From positions 1 through 37,800 of the forward strand of contig JAKLKF010000073.1 in the NCBI GenBank assembly GCA_023150805.1: 37,800 nt of DNA. Reading direction: 5' to 3'. This DNA comes from Myxococcota bacterium (lineage in GTDB: Bacteria; Myxococcota_A; UBA796; UBA2385). The notes beneath the pieces were generated by a model that saw nothing but the letters and a program-made list of their open reading frames with translations, was not told where the DNA came from and did no database searches. Shown here piece by piece: positions 8,567 to 17,655 of this stretch. Position numbers and translations under genes: made by a program. The number at the start of each line of letters is the position of its first letter. Within the stretch, counting starts at the first letter, position 1.

Positions 8567-9697
8567 ATGCCCTCGTCCGTCCTGCTGCTCGGAAGCCTCC
8601 TGCTCGCCTGTACCGGCGGCGATCCCGGCGACGGCGACGCGGCGGCCGGCGGCATCGCCGCGCTGGGCGGGGGCTCGGGCGATCTCTCCGCGGTGCGCGT
8701 CACCACCGTGGCGACCTCCGACGACGGCCTGGACCTGCCCCGGGCGCTGGCCTTCGACCTCCAGGTGGCCGACCGCCTGTGGGTGGTCAACCGCGGCGAC
8801 GACGGCGCCACCATCCTCTCGGGCGCGGGCACCGACGCGCAGGAGTCCCAGCACATCGTCGATCCCTACGCGATGCACTTCATGGAGGAGGTCAGCAGCA
8901 TCGCCTTCGGCCAGCCGGGCACCTTCGGCACCTGCCAGGAGAGCCGCAACACCTACAACGGCCAGTACGCGCCCAACGACTTCATGGGCCCGACCCTGTG
9001 GAGCAGCGACCTGGAGGTCTTCGGCAGCTCCAACCCCGAGGCGGTGGAGTACCTCTCCGACCTGTACGGCTTCCCCGTCGACCTGGGCAGCCACCTGGAC
9101 ATGCAGCACGAGTCGCCCCTGTGCATGGGCATCGCGTGGGAGCGGGACAACCGGTACTGGGTCTTCGACGGGCAGGAGGGGTCCATCGACATGGTGGACT
9201 TCCACGAGGACCACGGCGTGGGCTGGGACGACCACAGCGACGGCGAGACGGCGACCTACGTGGCGGGCGAGCTGGCGCGGGTCGAGGACGTGCCCTCGCA
9301 CTTGGCGCTGGACCCGGCGACGGGCCTGCTCTACATCGCCGACACCGGCAACGGGCGGATCGCCGTGCTGGACACGGCCAGCGGCACCCGGGGCGACGAC
9401 CTGCGCCTGACCGAGCCGGGCACCCAGCACTACGAGATGGACGGCGCCGAGCTGTGGACCCTGGTGGAGGGGCTGGACCAGCCCAGCGGGCTGTTCCTGC
9501 ACGACGGCGTGCTGTACCTGACCGAGCACGGCGCCGGGATGATCCGCGCCTACGACCTGGACGGGACCGAGCTGGACGCGCTGGACCCGGGCCTGGAGGC
9601 CGGGGCGCTGATGGGGCTCACCGTGCGCGGCCCCGACGACCTGTGGCTGGTGGACGCCGTCGCCGACCAGGTGCTGCGGCTGCAGCCCGCCGAGTAG
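8567..9697 (+). CDS. Lipoprotein with NHL-type beta-propeller
   Basis: 376 residues. The signal MPSSVLLLGSLLLAC ends at lipidation Cys15, followed by a Gly/Asp/Ala-rich linker. Blade-like segments include RALAFDLQVADRLWVVNRG, LALDPATGLLYIADTGNGRI, QPSGLFLHDGVLYLTEHG and MGLTVRGPDDLWLVD; the second is a classical NHL repeat. A middle part is rich in aromatic and acidic residues (SRNTYNGQYAPNDFMGP, MGIAWERDNRYWVFDGQEG). Propellers of this kind bind ligands or act as lactonase-like enzymes, and no specific activity can be assigned. The ATG has a CGGAG about 6 bases upstream. It is divergent from the PhoD gene across a 130-base gap and is followed after 4 bases by another propeller gene, so these two form a likely operon. 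Confidence 0.82.
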   Translation: MPSSVLLLGSLLLACTGGDPGDGDAAAGGIAALGGGSGDLSAVRVTTVATSDDGLDLPRALAFDLQVADRLWVVNRGDDGATILSGAGTDAQESQHIVDPYAMHFMEEVSSIAFGQPGTFGTCQESRNTYNGQYAPNDFMGPTLWSSDLEVFGSSNPEAVEYLSDLYGFPVDLGSHLDMQHESPLCMGIAWERDNRYWVFDGQEGSIDMVDFHEDHGVGWDDHSDGETATYVAGELARVEDVPSHLALDPATGLLYIADTGNGRIAVLDTASGTRGDDLRLTEPGTQHYEMDGAELWTLVEGLDQPSGLFLHDGVLYLTEHGAGMIRAYDLDGTELDALDPGLEAGALMGLTVRGPDDLWLVDAVADQVLRLQPAE

Positions 9698-9701
9698 GGC
9701 C

Positions 9702-11006
9702 GTGCTGCTGCTGCTGGGCTGGGCGCTGGCCTCGGCGCCGGCGGGGGGGCACGCCGGGGGGCCGCTGGCGGGGATCGACGCGCACCTGCGCGACGACGGC
9801 GGCGGCGTGCTGGAGACCAGCTTCGGGCTGCTGACCCGGGCGGCCGGCGACCCGGGCTGGCGGTGGATCTGCCACGAGGCGATCACCACGCCCGAGGCGA
9901 CCCTGGCCCCGCGCTACGTCGAGGACGCCGGCGGCGTGCTGCTCGGCGTGGTGCCCGACCTGGCCCAGGCCGGCCAGGAGGGGCGCGCCGTGTACCAGAG
10001 CGCCGACGGCGGCTGCACCTGGGCGGCGGTGGAGGGGCTGGTGGGCCAGCCGGTGACCGCCGTCGCGGCCCACTCCTCGCAGCCGGGGGCCTGGCTGGTC
10101 GCGGCGGGCGCGCGGGCGCTGTGGACCACGGACGGCGGGGCGCGCTGGGAGGTGGCCGCCGACGCCGGCGTGGGGGGCACCATCGGCTCGGTGGCCATCG
10201 CCACGGACGGCGGCGCCTGGGCGGCGGGGGTCGACGGCAGCGGCGCCCTGGTGCTGGCGCGGGCCCCCTCGCTGGAGGCGACCTGGAGCGTGCAGCTCCA
10301 CGCCGCGCCCGCCGGCGTCGAGGGCGCGACCCTCTCGGTCCTGGCCGCCGCCGGGCAGCGCGCCTGGCTGGCGGCGGGGGCGACCCTGCACGACCGGCTG
10401 TGGATCACCGCGGACGGGGGGGCCACGGTGGTCGAGGCCCAGGCGATGGAGGGCGACCTGGTCGACGGAGGGATCGAGGCCGACGGCACGGTGTGGCTGC
10501 TCGAGACCGGCCGCGCGGTGTGGCGCGCGCCCGACGGCGAGCGGTTCTCGGCGGTGACCGACTGGCCGGGGGTCGGGCTCCAGGCGGGGGACGGGCTCGC
10601 GCGGGTCACGGCCTTCGCCGACCTGACCGGCTCGCTGATGGTGGGGATCGACGCCGACGGCGCGGTGGGCCACCTGGTCGGGCCGCTGGACGTCGAGGGC
10701 CCCGCGGCCTGCATCGAGGGCACGGCGGGACGCGACACCTGCCTGCCCCTGTGGGCGACGGTGCAGGCCAACCTGGAGGCCTGGCAGCCGGCGGGCAGCG
10801 ACAGCGGGCAGGCGCCCGCGCCCGAGGACACGGGCGTGGGTGGGACCGGGGCTCCGCCCGCGCAGGAGCCGGGCTGTGGCTGCGCGACGGGCGCGGGCCC
10901 CCTGGGGCCGGTCGGGGCGGCGTGGCTCGGTGCCGTGGGCCTGGCCCGGGCCGGGAGGCGGCAGAAGCGCGCGCCCGGCCCAGGGGCCCGGCCGCCCTCG
11001 CCATAA
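9702..11006 (+). CDS. Exported beta-propeller protein with Cys-Gly-Cys C-terminal sorting-type tail
   Basis: 434 residues from a GTG start 4 bases after the previous stop. The N-terminus MLLLLGWALASAPAGGHA is a signal peptide. The body contains BNR/sialidase-like turns such as YQSADGGCTW, LWTTDGGARW and LWITADGGATV, spaced as in a beta-propeller. The C-terminus has an acidic Thr/Gly linker, then GCGCATG, a hydrophobic stretch (PVGAAWLGAVGLA) and a basic end with RRQKR. That order (Cys motif, membrane segment, basic cluster) is the pattern of MYXO-CTERM-type sorting signals, which suggests surface anchoring; this is inference from pattern. Unlike almost all genes here it ends in TAA. Aldolase starts 36 bases downstream. 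Confidence 0.8.
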   Translation: MLLLLGWALASAPAGGHAGGPLAGIDAHLRDDGGGVLETSFGLLTRAAGDPGWRWICHEAITTPEATLAPRYVEDAGGVLLGVVPDLAQAGQEGRAVYQSADGGCTWAAVEGLVGQPVTAVAAHSSQPGAWLVAAGARALWTTDGGARWEVAADAGVGGTIGSVAIATDGGAWAAGVDGSGALVLARAPSLEATWSVQLHAAPAGVEGATLSVLAAAGQRAWLAAGATLHDRLWITADGGATVVEAQAMEGDLVDGGIEADGTVWLLETGRAVWRAPDGERFSAVTDWPGVGLQAGDGLARVTAFADLTGSLMVGIDADGAVGHLVGPLDVEGPAACIEGTAGRDTCLPLWATVQANLEAWQPAGSDSGQAPAPEDTGVGGTGAPPAQEPGCGCATGAGPLGPVGAAWLGAVGLARAGRRQKRAPGPGARPPSP

Positions 11007-11041
11007 TAGACCGGTCCGCCCACCCCACCCCGGAGCCGACC

Positions 11042-12115
<1,074 letters not shown>

Positions 12116-12256
12116 GCGCGCGGGCCGCGTGCAGGCGCGGTGCAGCGCCCGCGCACGACTCTCGTCCGCGCGACAGTGTAAGGAACCACCTCCGGGGTGC
12201 GTTGTCGGGGCAGAAGGGCCGGGACCCGCCGGCCGCACCCCACCCCGGAGACCCCC

Positions 12257-13678
12257 ATGCAGCGCTGGCACCTGACCGCTGGCCTGGCTGGCGCGACCGC
12301 GCTGGCCGCCCTGATCCTCCCCTCGATCCGCGGCGCGGGCCTCGGCAGCGGCGCGGGCCGGGCCAGCGGCGAGGGCGTCCTGCCCCCCCCGGTGGAGGTC
12401 GAGCCGGGCCTCCCGCCGGCGGGCTTCGACGGTGCCCTGGAGCTGGAGGCCGCGCTGGACCAGGGCGCGGTGATCGCCGGCGCCGGAGAGGATCGTTTCC
12501 TCGTCGTCGAGGTGCGCGCCCCCGAGCTGCAGGGGGACCTGCGGCGCCCCGTCGACCTGGCCGTGGTGATGGACACCTCGGGCTCGATGGCCGGTCGCGG
12601 CAAGATCGAGGACGCCCGCATGGCCGCCCAGGAGCTGGTCGACCAGCTCGGCCCGCAGGACAGCTTCGCCCTGGTCAGCTTCGCCGACAGCGGGCGCGTG
12701 GTCGTCGAGAGCGCCCCGGTCACCGACCCGGCCCGCCTCAAGCGCCTGGTCGCCTCGATCAACCCCGGCGGCGGCACGCACCTCTCCTCGGGTCTGGAGC
12801 TGGGCCTGGCGCAGCTCGATCGGCCGGACCGCGAGGGGGTGCGGCGCGTGGTGCTCCTCTCCGACGGCATGGCGAACATCGGCGTGACCGACACGGCCGC
12901 GCTGGCCCGCATCGCGGGCGGCCTGGTCGACCAGGGCGTCACGGTGAGCGCCCTGGGCCTGGGCCTGGACTACAACGAGGACCTGCTCACCGCGATGAGC
13001 GACGCCGGCGGCGGGCAGTACCACTTCGTCGACCGGCCCGGCCAGCTCGCGGCGATGTTCAGCCAGGAGCTGCAGCAGATGACCCGGGTGGCCGGCCGCG
13101 AGGTGGCGGTCGAGGTGGCGCTGCCCCCCGGCGTGGTGCTCCAGGAGGTGTACGGCTGGAGCGCCAGCCCCACGGCCGACGGCTACCGCGTGTTCCTGGG
13201 TGACGTGCACGGCGGCGAGGTCCGCAAGGTGGTGGCGCGGGTGCGGGTGGATGCGGCCGAGGCGGGCAGGATGCCGGTGGCCGAGGTGGACCTGCGCTAC
13301 ACCGACGCCGACAGCGAGCGGGCCGCCGAGGAGCGGGTGGCCGTCGCGGCCGAGGTCACGCGCGACGCGGCCGTGGTGCGCGCCTCGGTGAACAAGCCCC
13401 AGGCGGTGGCGGCCGCGCGGGCCTGGGCCGGCGACAAGCTGGACGAGAGCGCGCGGTCCTACGCCCAGGGCGACGTCGCGGCCAACCAGGCGACCCTGGA
13501 GGCGACCAAGCGCGAGCTGCGCAACATGCTGAGCGCCTACGACGCCCCGGAGCTGGAGGCGGACCTGGCCGACATCGACCAGCAGCAGGCCGCCTTCGGC
13601 GCGGCCGCCCCCGCCAGCGACGAGGGCCTGTACCAGGTCAAGAAGAGCAAGGAGGCGGCCCGTGGCTACGCGCGCTGA
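12257..13678 (+). CDS. Exported von Willebrand factor A domain protein
   Basis: 473 residues. An N-terminal hydrophobic segment (LTAGLAGATALAALILPSI) is a signal peptide or anchor. The VWA domain spans about 98-280 and has a complete MIDAS start, DTSGS (Asp106, Ser108, Ser110), the GGGTHLSSGL threonine block and the VVLLSDGMANIG strand. A beta-rich region and a C-terminal helical part (about 400-460, AARAWAGDKLDES to LRNMLSAYDAP) follow, as in YfbK/BatA-like relatives. VWA proteins usually bind protein partners through Mg2+. The ATG at 12257 is preceded by CGGAG; a GTG at 12197 would add a non-signal extension. The next gene begins inside the end of this one (17-base overlap), so the membrane protein encoded there may be its partner. 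Confidence 0.85.
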   Translation: MQRWHLTAGLAGATALAALILPSIRGAGLGSGAGRASGEGVLPPPVEVEPGLPPAGFDGALELEAALDQGAVIAGAGEDRFLVVEVRAPELQGDLRRPVDLAVVMDTSGSMAGRGKIEDARMAAQELVDQLGPQDSFALVSFADSGRVVVESAPVTDPARLKRLVASINPGGGTHLSSGLELGLAQLDRPDREGVRRVVLLSDGMANIGVTDTAALARIAGGLVDQGVTVSALGLGLDYNEDLLTAMSDAGGGQYHFVDRPGQLAAMFSQELQQMTRVAGREVAVEVALPPGVVLQEVYGWSASPTADGYRVFLGDVHGGEVRKVVARVRVDAAEAGRMPVAEVDLRYTDADSERAAEERVAVAAEVTRDAAVVRASVNKPQAVAAARAWAGDKLDESARSYAQGDVAANQATLEATKRELRNMLSAYDAPELEADLADIDQQQAAFGAAAPASDEGLYQVKKSKEAARGYAR

Positions 13679-14934
13679 GCCCCTCCACCTGCGGGCGCTG
13701 CCGGGCGGCGCCGACCTGGAGCGCCTGCTGGCCGAGGCCGAGAGCCCCGCGCCCGACGAGGTCGCCGCGCCGACCGACCAGGCCCCCGACGCCCCCCGTC
13801 CGGCGGAGACGGCGCCCCCGCGGACCGCCTCCGGCGCGGCGCCGGCGCTGGCGCCGGTGATCTCGGGCGCGCCGCCGCGGGTGGCCTCGGGCCGCTACCG
13901 CGTGGACGAGGAGCTGAAGGCCGGCCTGCCCGGACGGCAGCTCGCCTGGACGGCCTGGTCGGCCCTGGCCCTCTCCGTGGCCTCGGCGGCGGGCCTGCTG
14001 TCCAGCCACCCGGCGATCGTGGTCTCCCTGGCGCTGGCGCTGGGCGCCTGGGCCAGCCGGCCCCGGCAGCTCCTGCGCGGCGCGGGCGTCGCGGCGGCGA
14101 CCCTGGGCGCCGTGCTGCTGGTCGGGCTGCTCGAGGGCCAGGCCGGCAGCAGCACGCTGCTGAGCGGCGCCCAGGTGCTGACCGCGGGCGCCGTCGCCGG
14201 CCTGGGCGCGAGCCTCCTGGACCGGCCGACGGCGGACCGCTGGCGCCGGGTCCAGGGTGGCCTGGGCGGCGCGGCGGGCGCGGGCCTGGGCTGGTGGGCG
14301 GCCACGACCCTGGTGGGCCCGCCCGGAGAGGGGGCGCTCACCGGCGCGCTGCAGGGCGCGGCGCTGGGCCTGCTGGGCAGCCAGGCCCTGCTCGCCGGCG
14401 CGATGCAGTGGAAGGCCACCGACCGGATCCCCTCCCCCAGCCGGATCCGGGCCGCCCTGGCCCCGGCCTACCAGCCGCCCTGCCTGCGGGCGTGGCAGCT
14501 CGACCAGGGCTTCGAGAAGCAGGCCCCCGACCCCGACACGCGCGACGGGCTGGGCGAGGTGGCGGCCTGGATCTTCCGCCTGCAGTGGACCGGCATGGCG
14601 CTGGACCGCGAGATCGCGGCCCTGGAGGGCGAGGGCCTGGGCCGGCGCCGCGACGCCCTGGACGAGCGGGCGGCCAGCGCCGCCGACGAGTTCACGCGCG
14701 ACCGGCTGCAGGCCACCGCGCGGCACCTCGAGCAGCTCGCCCGCCACCGGGACACCCTGGCCCTGGAGCGGGAGCGCACCGCGGCCCTGGCCGAGTACGC
14801 CAGCGCCTACCTGGAGGAGGCCCGCGCCGGCCTGGCGCTGGCCCGCGTCCTGCCCGGGGAGCACGTCCCCGACCGCCTGGGGGACGTGCTCGGCCGCCTG
14901 CCGCACCGCGCGGGAGCTGGGCGAGCTGGGCTGA
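13662..14934 (+). CDS. Multi-pass membrane protein of unknown function, apparent frameshift near the 3' end
   Basis: Starts with GTG at 13662, with a perfect AGGAGG 6 bases upstream, and overlaps the end of the VWA gene by 17 bases. The first 90 residues are polar and Pro/Ala-rich. Hydrophobic segments follow (WTAWSALALSVASAAGLL, AIVVSLALALGAWA, GVAAATLGAVLLVGLL, AGAVAGLGASLL, and a Gly/Ala-rich helical pair near residues 200-245), then a soluble helical region rich in Glu, Arg and Ala (about 290-410). Around 14900-14910 the GC-ending codon pattern leaves this frame and continues in the +1 frame to RTARELGELG and a TGA at 14934, giving about 423 residues. Without that shift the frame runs antisense through the convergent gene to 15233. 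One extra base, in the genome or in the assembly, would explain it. Function unknown. Confidence 0.65.
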
Positions 14935-14965
14935 GCGCCGGCGCCCGCCCCCCTCCCGGCCGGGC

Positions 14966-15313
14966 TCAGCGCCCGTCCAGCGCCGCGTCCAGCTCCTGGG
15001 CGGTGCGCACCAGGGGCAGGCGCCGGGTGCCGCCCGACGCCCGCACCACCGTGCGGGGCCCGAGGATCCCGGTGCGCCACTCGATCCGCGGCCCGGCGCC
15101 CTCGGCGGGGCGCGCCACCAGCCGGGACCGCAGGCCCGTGGGCGCGAGGACCAGGCCCCGCTCGGCGGCGCGCGCGAGCGCCTCCTGCACCTGGGAGAAC
15201 AGCCAGCCCTGCTGCAGGCGGTGGACCAGGTAGAGCGCCCACGCCGCGACGACGGTCACCAGCAGCCCGCTCAACACGCTGTGGATGACCGTGACGTCCA
15301 CCCAGGAGCTCAC
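14966..15313 (-). CDS. Small single-pass membrane protein
   Basis: 115 residues. A hydrophobic helix near the N-terminus (SVLSGLLVTVVAAWALYLV) is followed by HRLQQGWLFSQVQEALARAAERG and a compact Arg-rich beta-like domain ending in QELDAALDGR. The predicted topology is a signal anchor with the rest in the cytoplasm, or the reverse; the sequence does not decide. The GTG at 15313 overlaps the stop of the metallohydrolase gene as GTGA; a second GTG at 15301 is an alternative start. Co-transcription with that hydrolase is likely. No family recognised. Confidence 0.7.
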   Translation of the reverse strand: MSSWVDVTVIHSVLSGLLVTVVAAWALYLVHRLQQGWLFSQVQEALARAAERGLVLAPTGLRSRLVARPAEGAGPRIEWRTGILGPRTVVRASGGTRRLPLVRTAQELDAALDGR

Positions 15314-16167
15314 CCCTCCAGGTCCACGGTGTCTCCTTCGCGAGCCAGGAAGACCCGAAGGCCCGCGTGCGGGGCCCACCGGGCGCCGAGGACGTCCAGC
15401 TCGCTGTCGCTGGCCTCGGGGGAGTGGTGGAACAGGGCCAGGCGCTTCACCCCCGCCTCCTCGCACAGGCGCACGGCGTACTCGGGGTAGGCGTGGCCCC
15501 AGGTCATCTTCTCGAGGTACTCGTCGAAGCTGAACATCGTGTCCATGATGACCAGGTCCGCGCCCCGCATCGCGTGCAGGACCCGCGCCTCGGCCGTCGG
15601 CGGGGGCTTGCCCGCGCTGATGCCCTCGTCCAGCCGGGAGAGCGGGGCCGTGTCGGTCAGGTAGACCACGCTGCGCTTGCCGTGCTCCACCCGGTAGCCG
15701 CAGCTCCCGCCCGGGTGGTTCAGGCGCACCGGCTCCACCCGGAAGGCGCCGCGGTCGAAGGGGCGACCGGGGCGCACGTGCTCGATGTGCACGGTGGCGA
15801 CGACATCCCGCAGCTTGACCGGGTGGTAGATGCCGTTGAGGTAGCGGGCCAGCTTGCTCTCGGCCTCCTCCACGTTGGTGGCCGGCACCGTCACGCCCAC
15901 CTGGCAGTTGGGCGAGTAGATCGGGCCGAAGAAGGGAAAGCCGAAGAGGTGATCCATGTGGAAGTGCGTGAAGAGCACGTCCACGCGGCGCTCGTGGTCG
16001 AGCACCAGCCGCCGGCCCAGGCCGCGCGCGCCCGTGCCGCAGTCGAGCACCAGCGGAGGCGCGCCGGGCACCGCCACCTGGATGCAGGAGGTGTTCCCCC
16101 CGTAGGCGGAGGTGCTGGATCCCGGGACCGGGATCGAGCCACGCACGCCCCAGAAGGTCACCCGCAT
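15310..16167 (-). CDS. Metallo-beta-lactamase-fold hydrolase
   Basis: 285 residues, cytoplasmic. The fold starts with MRVTFWGVRGSIPVPG and a YGGNTSC block, common in the PhnP/RNase Z-like branch of the superfamily. The zinc motif THFHMDH holds His68, His70, Asp72 and His73. Later metal ligands are probably in NHPGG, YLTDTAPL and LFHHSPE. WGVRGS-type members are often annotated as phosphodiesterases or as output domains in signalling proteins, and no substrate can be fixed here. There is no obvious Shine-Dalgarno before the ATG at 16167. The gene overlaps the following small membrane protein gene by 4 bases. The 230 bases upstream, to the tRNA gene, show no further gene. Confidence 0.88.
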   Translation of the reverse strand: MRVTFWGVRGSIPVPGSSTSAYGGNTSCIQVAVPGAPPLVLDCGTGARGLGRRLVLDHERRVDVLFTHFHMDHLFGFPFFGPIYSPNCQVGVTVPATNVEEAESKLARYLNGIYHPVKLRDVVATVHIEHVRPGRPFDRGAFRVEPVRLNHPGGSCGYRVEHGKRSVVYLTDTAPLSRLDEGISAGKPPPTAEARVLHAMRGADLVIMDTMFSFDEYLEKMTWGHAYPEYAVRLCEEAGVKRLALFHHSPEASDSELDVLGARWAPHAGLRVFLAREGDTVDLEG

Positions 16168-16397
16168 GGCGGATGGCCGGAGGCAAGCAGGAGCGCCCGG
16201 CGCGGCGCCATGCGGCGGCAGGGTCGAGGCATGATCCGGAACCCGAAGCTGGTCAGGACGACGACCGGCCGCAAGGTAGCACGATGGCGACGGCCGACGA
16301 GGGGCCGACCTGCACCCTTCGCGAGACCGCCCGACCTGGGCCCCGGGCTGCGTCCCTCCAGGGCGCCGGCTCGTGCAGCGCCGTCCAGGAGGGCAAG

Positions 16398-16474
<77 letters not shown>

Positions 16475-16503
16475 GAATGCCGAGGTCTCCCCCGGGCCCG
16501 TCC

Positions 16504-16532
16504 CACCTAATGCCTCGCCCACCGTCCGGCAA
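16504..16532 (-). promoter_or_regulatory. Candidate sigma-70-type promoter of tRNA-Arg
   Basis: On the minus strand TTGCCG (16532-16527) and TAGGTG (16509-16504) are separated by 17 bases. They match TTGACA at four of six positions and TATAAT only at the first two positions and weakly overall. The -10 is followed by a GC-rich stretch (GACGGGCCCGGGGG), the kind of discriminator found at stable-RNA promoters, and the mature tRNA begins about 30 bases downstream. In such GC-rich DNA chance matches are rarer than usual, but this remains a weak call. Confidence 0.3.
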
Positions 16533-16561
16533 GCGGCCCGCGGCCGCCCGGGGCCGGCCCG

Positions 16562-17035
16562 TCAACCGCCGCCGACCTCGTCCTGCTCGGCCGCCCAGCG
16601 GCGCATCGCCGGCAGGTGCTCGGCCCGCCACGCCTCGCTGGTGCGCTCGGCGGCGAAGCGCTTGTACAGGCTGCCGACCAGGAACCACAGCTCGTCGAGC
16701 AGGAAGGTGCGCTCGTAGAGCACCTCGTCGACGGCGTCCTTGGCCTTGAGCTCGGCCGGCAGCTTCGCGCCCTGCAGGTCCAGGTGCACTCCCCGCAGGG
16801 TCACGTGGTACTCGCTCTCGCCGGTGAGCACGGCGCGGGCCTTGTCCTCGTCGGGCAGGCGGAAGCTCAGCCGATCGTCCACCCAGAAGGTGAAGACGCT
16901 GCCGTCCTCCAGCGCGAAGGTGCCGCCGTCGCGCTCCGAGGCGTACCACAGCCAGCCGAAGAACTCGGTGGCGGCGTGGGGCGGGGCGGGCGTGGGGTCG
17001 GGCCAGGCCTCGGTGGGCGCAGGGGTCGCGCTCAT
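16562..17035 (-). CDS. Hypothetical protein in the RdgC/Sm-like operon
   Basis: 157 residues, probably cytoplasmic. After a Pro/Thr-rich start come FFGWLWYASERDGGTF, a beta-rich WVDDRLSFRLPDEDKA, VTLRGVHLDLQGAKLP and a helical end, YERTFLLDELWFLVGSLYKRFA. The ATG overlaps the stop of the RdgC-like gene as ATGA, which implies coupled translation and roughly equal amounts. The WLWY segment and the aliphatic strand pattern loosely recall the C-terminal part of larger RdgC proteins, so it may be a detached RdgC domain; that is a weak inference made from memory. Otherwise no family recognised. Confidence 0.75.
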   Translation of the reverse strand: MSATPAPTEAWPDPTPAPPHAATEFFGWLWYASERDGGTFALEDGSVFTFWVDDRLSFRLPDEDKARAVLTGESEYHVTLRGVHLDLQGAKLPAELKAKDAVDEVLYERTFLLDELWFLVGSLYKRFAAERTSEAWRAEHLPAMRRWAAEQDEVGGG

Positions 17036-17655
17036 GACAGCACCTCGTCCGGACGCAGGTCCGACAGGCCCTGGATCTCCAGCGCCGCGGCGGTCTGCGG
17101 GTCGTCGGCCAGGAAGTCCAGCGGCGACCAGGGCAGCAGCGCGACGCCGAAGGTGTGGCGGAACAGCTTGCGGAAGGCGTCGTTGACCTTGTCGGAGCTG
17201 TTGTGGAACAGCACGTGCCCGCTGTCCAGATCCCAGCAGAACTCGTAGGTCGCCACCCGCGGCAGGGTCTTCTCCAGCATCTCCCGCTGGAGCTGGTCCT
17301 TGATGTCGGCCTTGACCGGGCCCGGGCACTTGGGGCGCCCCTGCTCCTGGCACCAGGCGGCGACCCGCTTGTCGAGGTGCGCCTTGAAGTACTTGCCGGG
17401 CAGGGACTTCTTGTCGACCCGCATCGCGGCGACCAGGTACTGGTTGTACAGCCAGCGGTTGAGGTCGCCGAAGTCGGTGTCCAGCAGGTTGTGGACCTGG
17501 CACCAGCCGACGGCCTCGACGCCGGGCAGCCACTCCCGCGGCTCGCGGAAGGCGTGGTCGGCCAGCGCGTCGCCGAAGGCGGTGCGGAAGTCTTCGGGCA
17601 GGGAGCCCACGGCGCGGTAGCGGCGCACGGAGACGGCGCCGGTGAGGATGCCCAC
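17032..17655 (-). CDS. RdgC-like protein (recombination-associated, short form)
   Basis: 207 residues. The pattern fits the N-terminal and central part of RdgC: SVRRYRAVGSLPEDF at the start, KAHLDKRVAAWCQE, LQREMLEKTLPRVATYEFCWDL, VLFHNSSDKVNDAFRKLF and TFGVALLPWSPLDFL. RdgC in enterobacteria is a ring-shaped DNA-binding protein that limits RecA function, and it is about 300 residues long. This one lacks roughly the last third, and the coupled 157-residue gene might supply it. The GTG start at 17655 follows the stop of the Sm-like gene without any gap (TGAGTG). The operon context joins a putative DNA-binding protein to a putative RNA-binding one. I rate the family call as probable rather than certain. 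Confidence 0.65.
   Translation of the reverse strand: MGILTGAVSVRRYRAVGSLPEDFRTAFGDALADHAFREPREWLPGVEAVGWCQVHNLLDTDFGDLNRWLYNQYLVAAMRVDKKSLPGKYFKAHLDKRVAAWCQEQGRPKCPGPVKADIKDQLQREMLEKTLPRVATYEFCWDLDSGHVLFHNSSDKVNDAFRKLFRHTFGVALLPWSPLDFLADDPQTAAALEIQGLSDLRPDEVLS

Noticed and set aside
6091..9834. Very long plus-strand open frame of over 1200 codons
   Set aside because: It runs antisense to the lyase/GH/PhoD genes and across the NHL gene in a wrong frame; the low-complexity product shows it is a shadow.
11002..11007. CATAAT as a promoter -10 for aldolase
   Set aside because: No -35-like element at a proper distance, so noted only in the gene entry.
12118..12154. Stem-loop after the aldolase gene (GCGCGGGC with GCCCGCGC)
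   Set aside because: Eight pairs with a 21-base loop and no T-tract are common by chance in DNA of this composition.
14935..15233. C-terminal extension of the membrane protein in the unshifted frame
   Set aside because: Arg/Ser/Pro-rich sequence antisense to the small membrane-protein gene; a frameshift is more likely.
16175..16397. Gap between the metallohydrolase and tRNA genes searched for a small gene or terminator
   Set aside because: Short frames there lack Shine-Dalgarno and motif, and no hairpin with T-tract was found.
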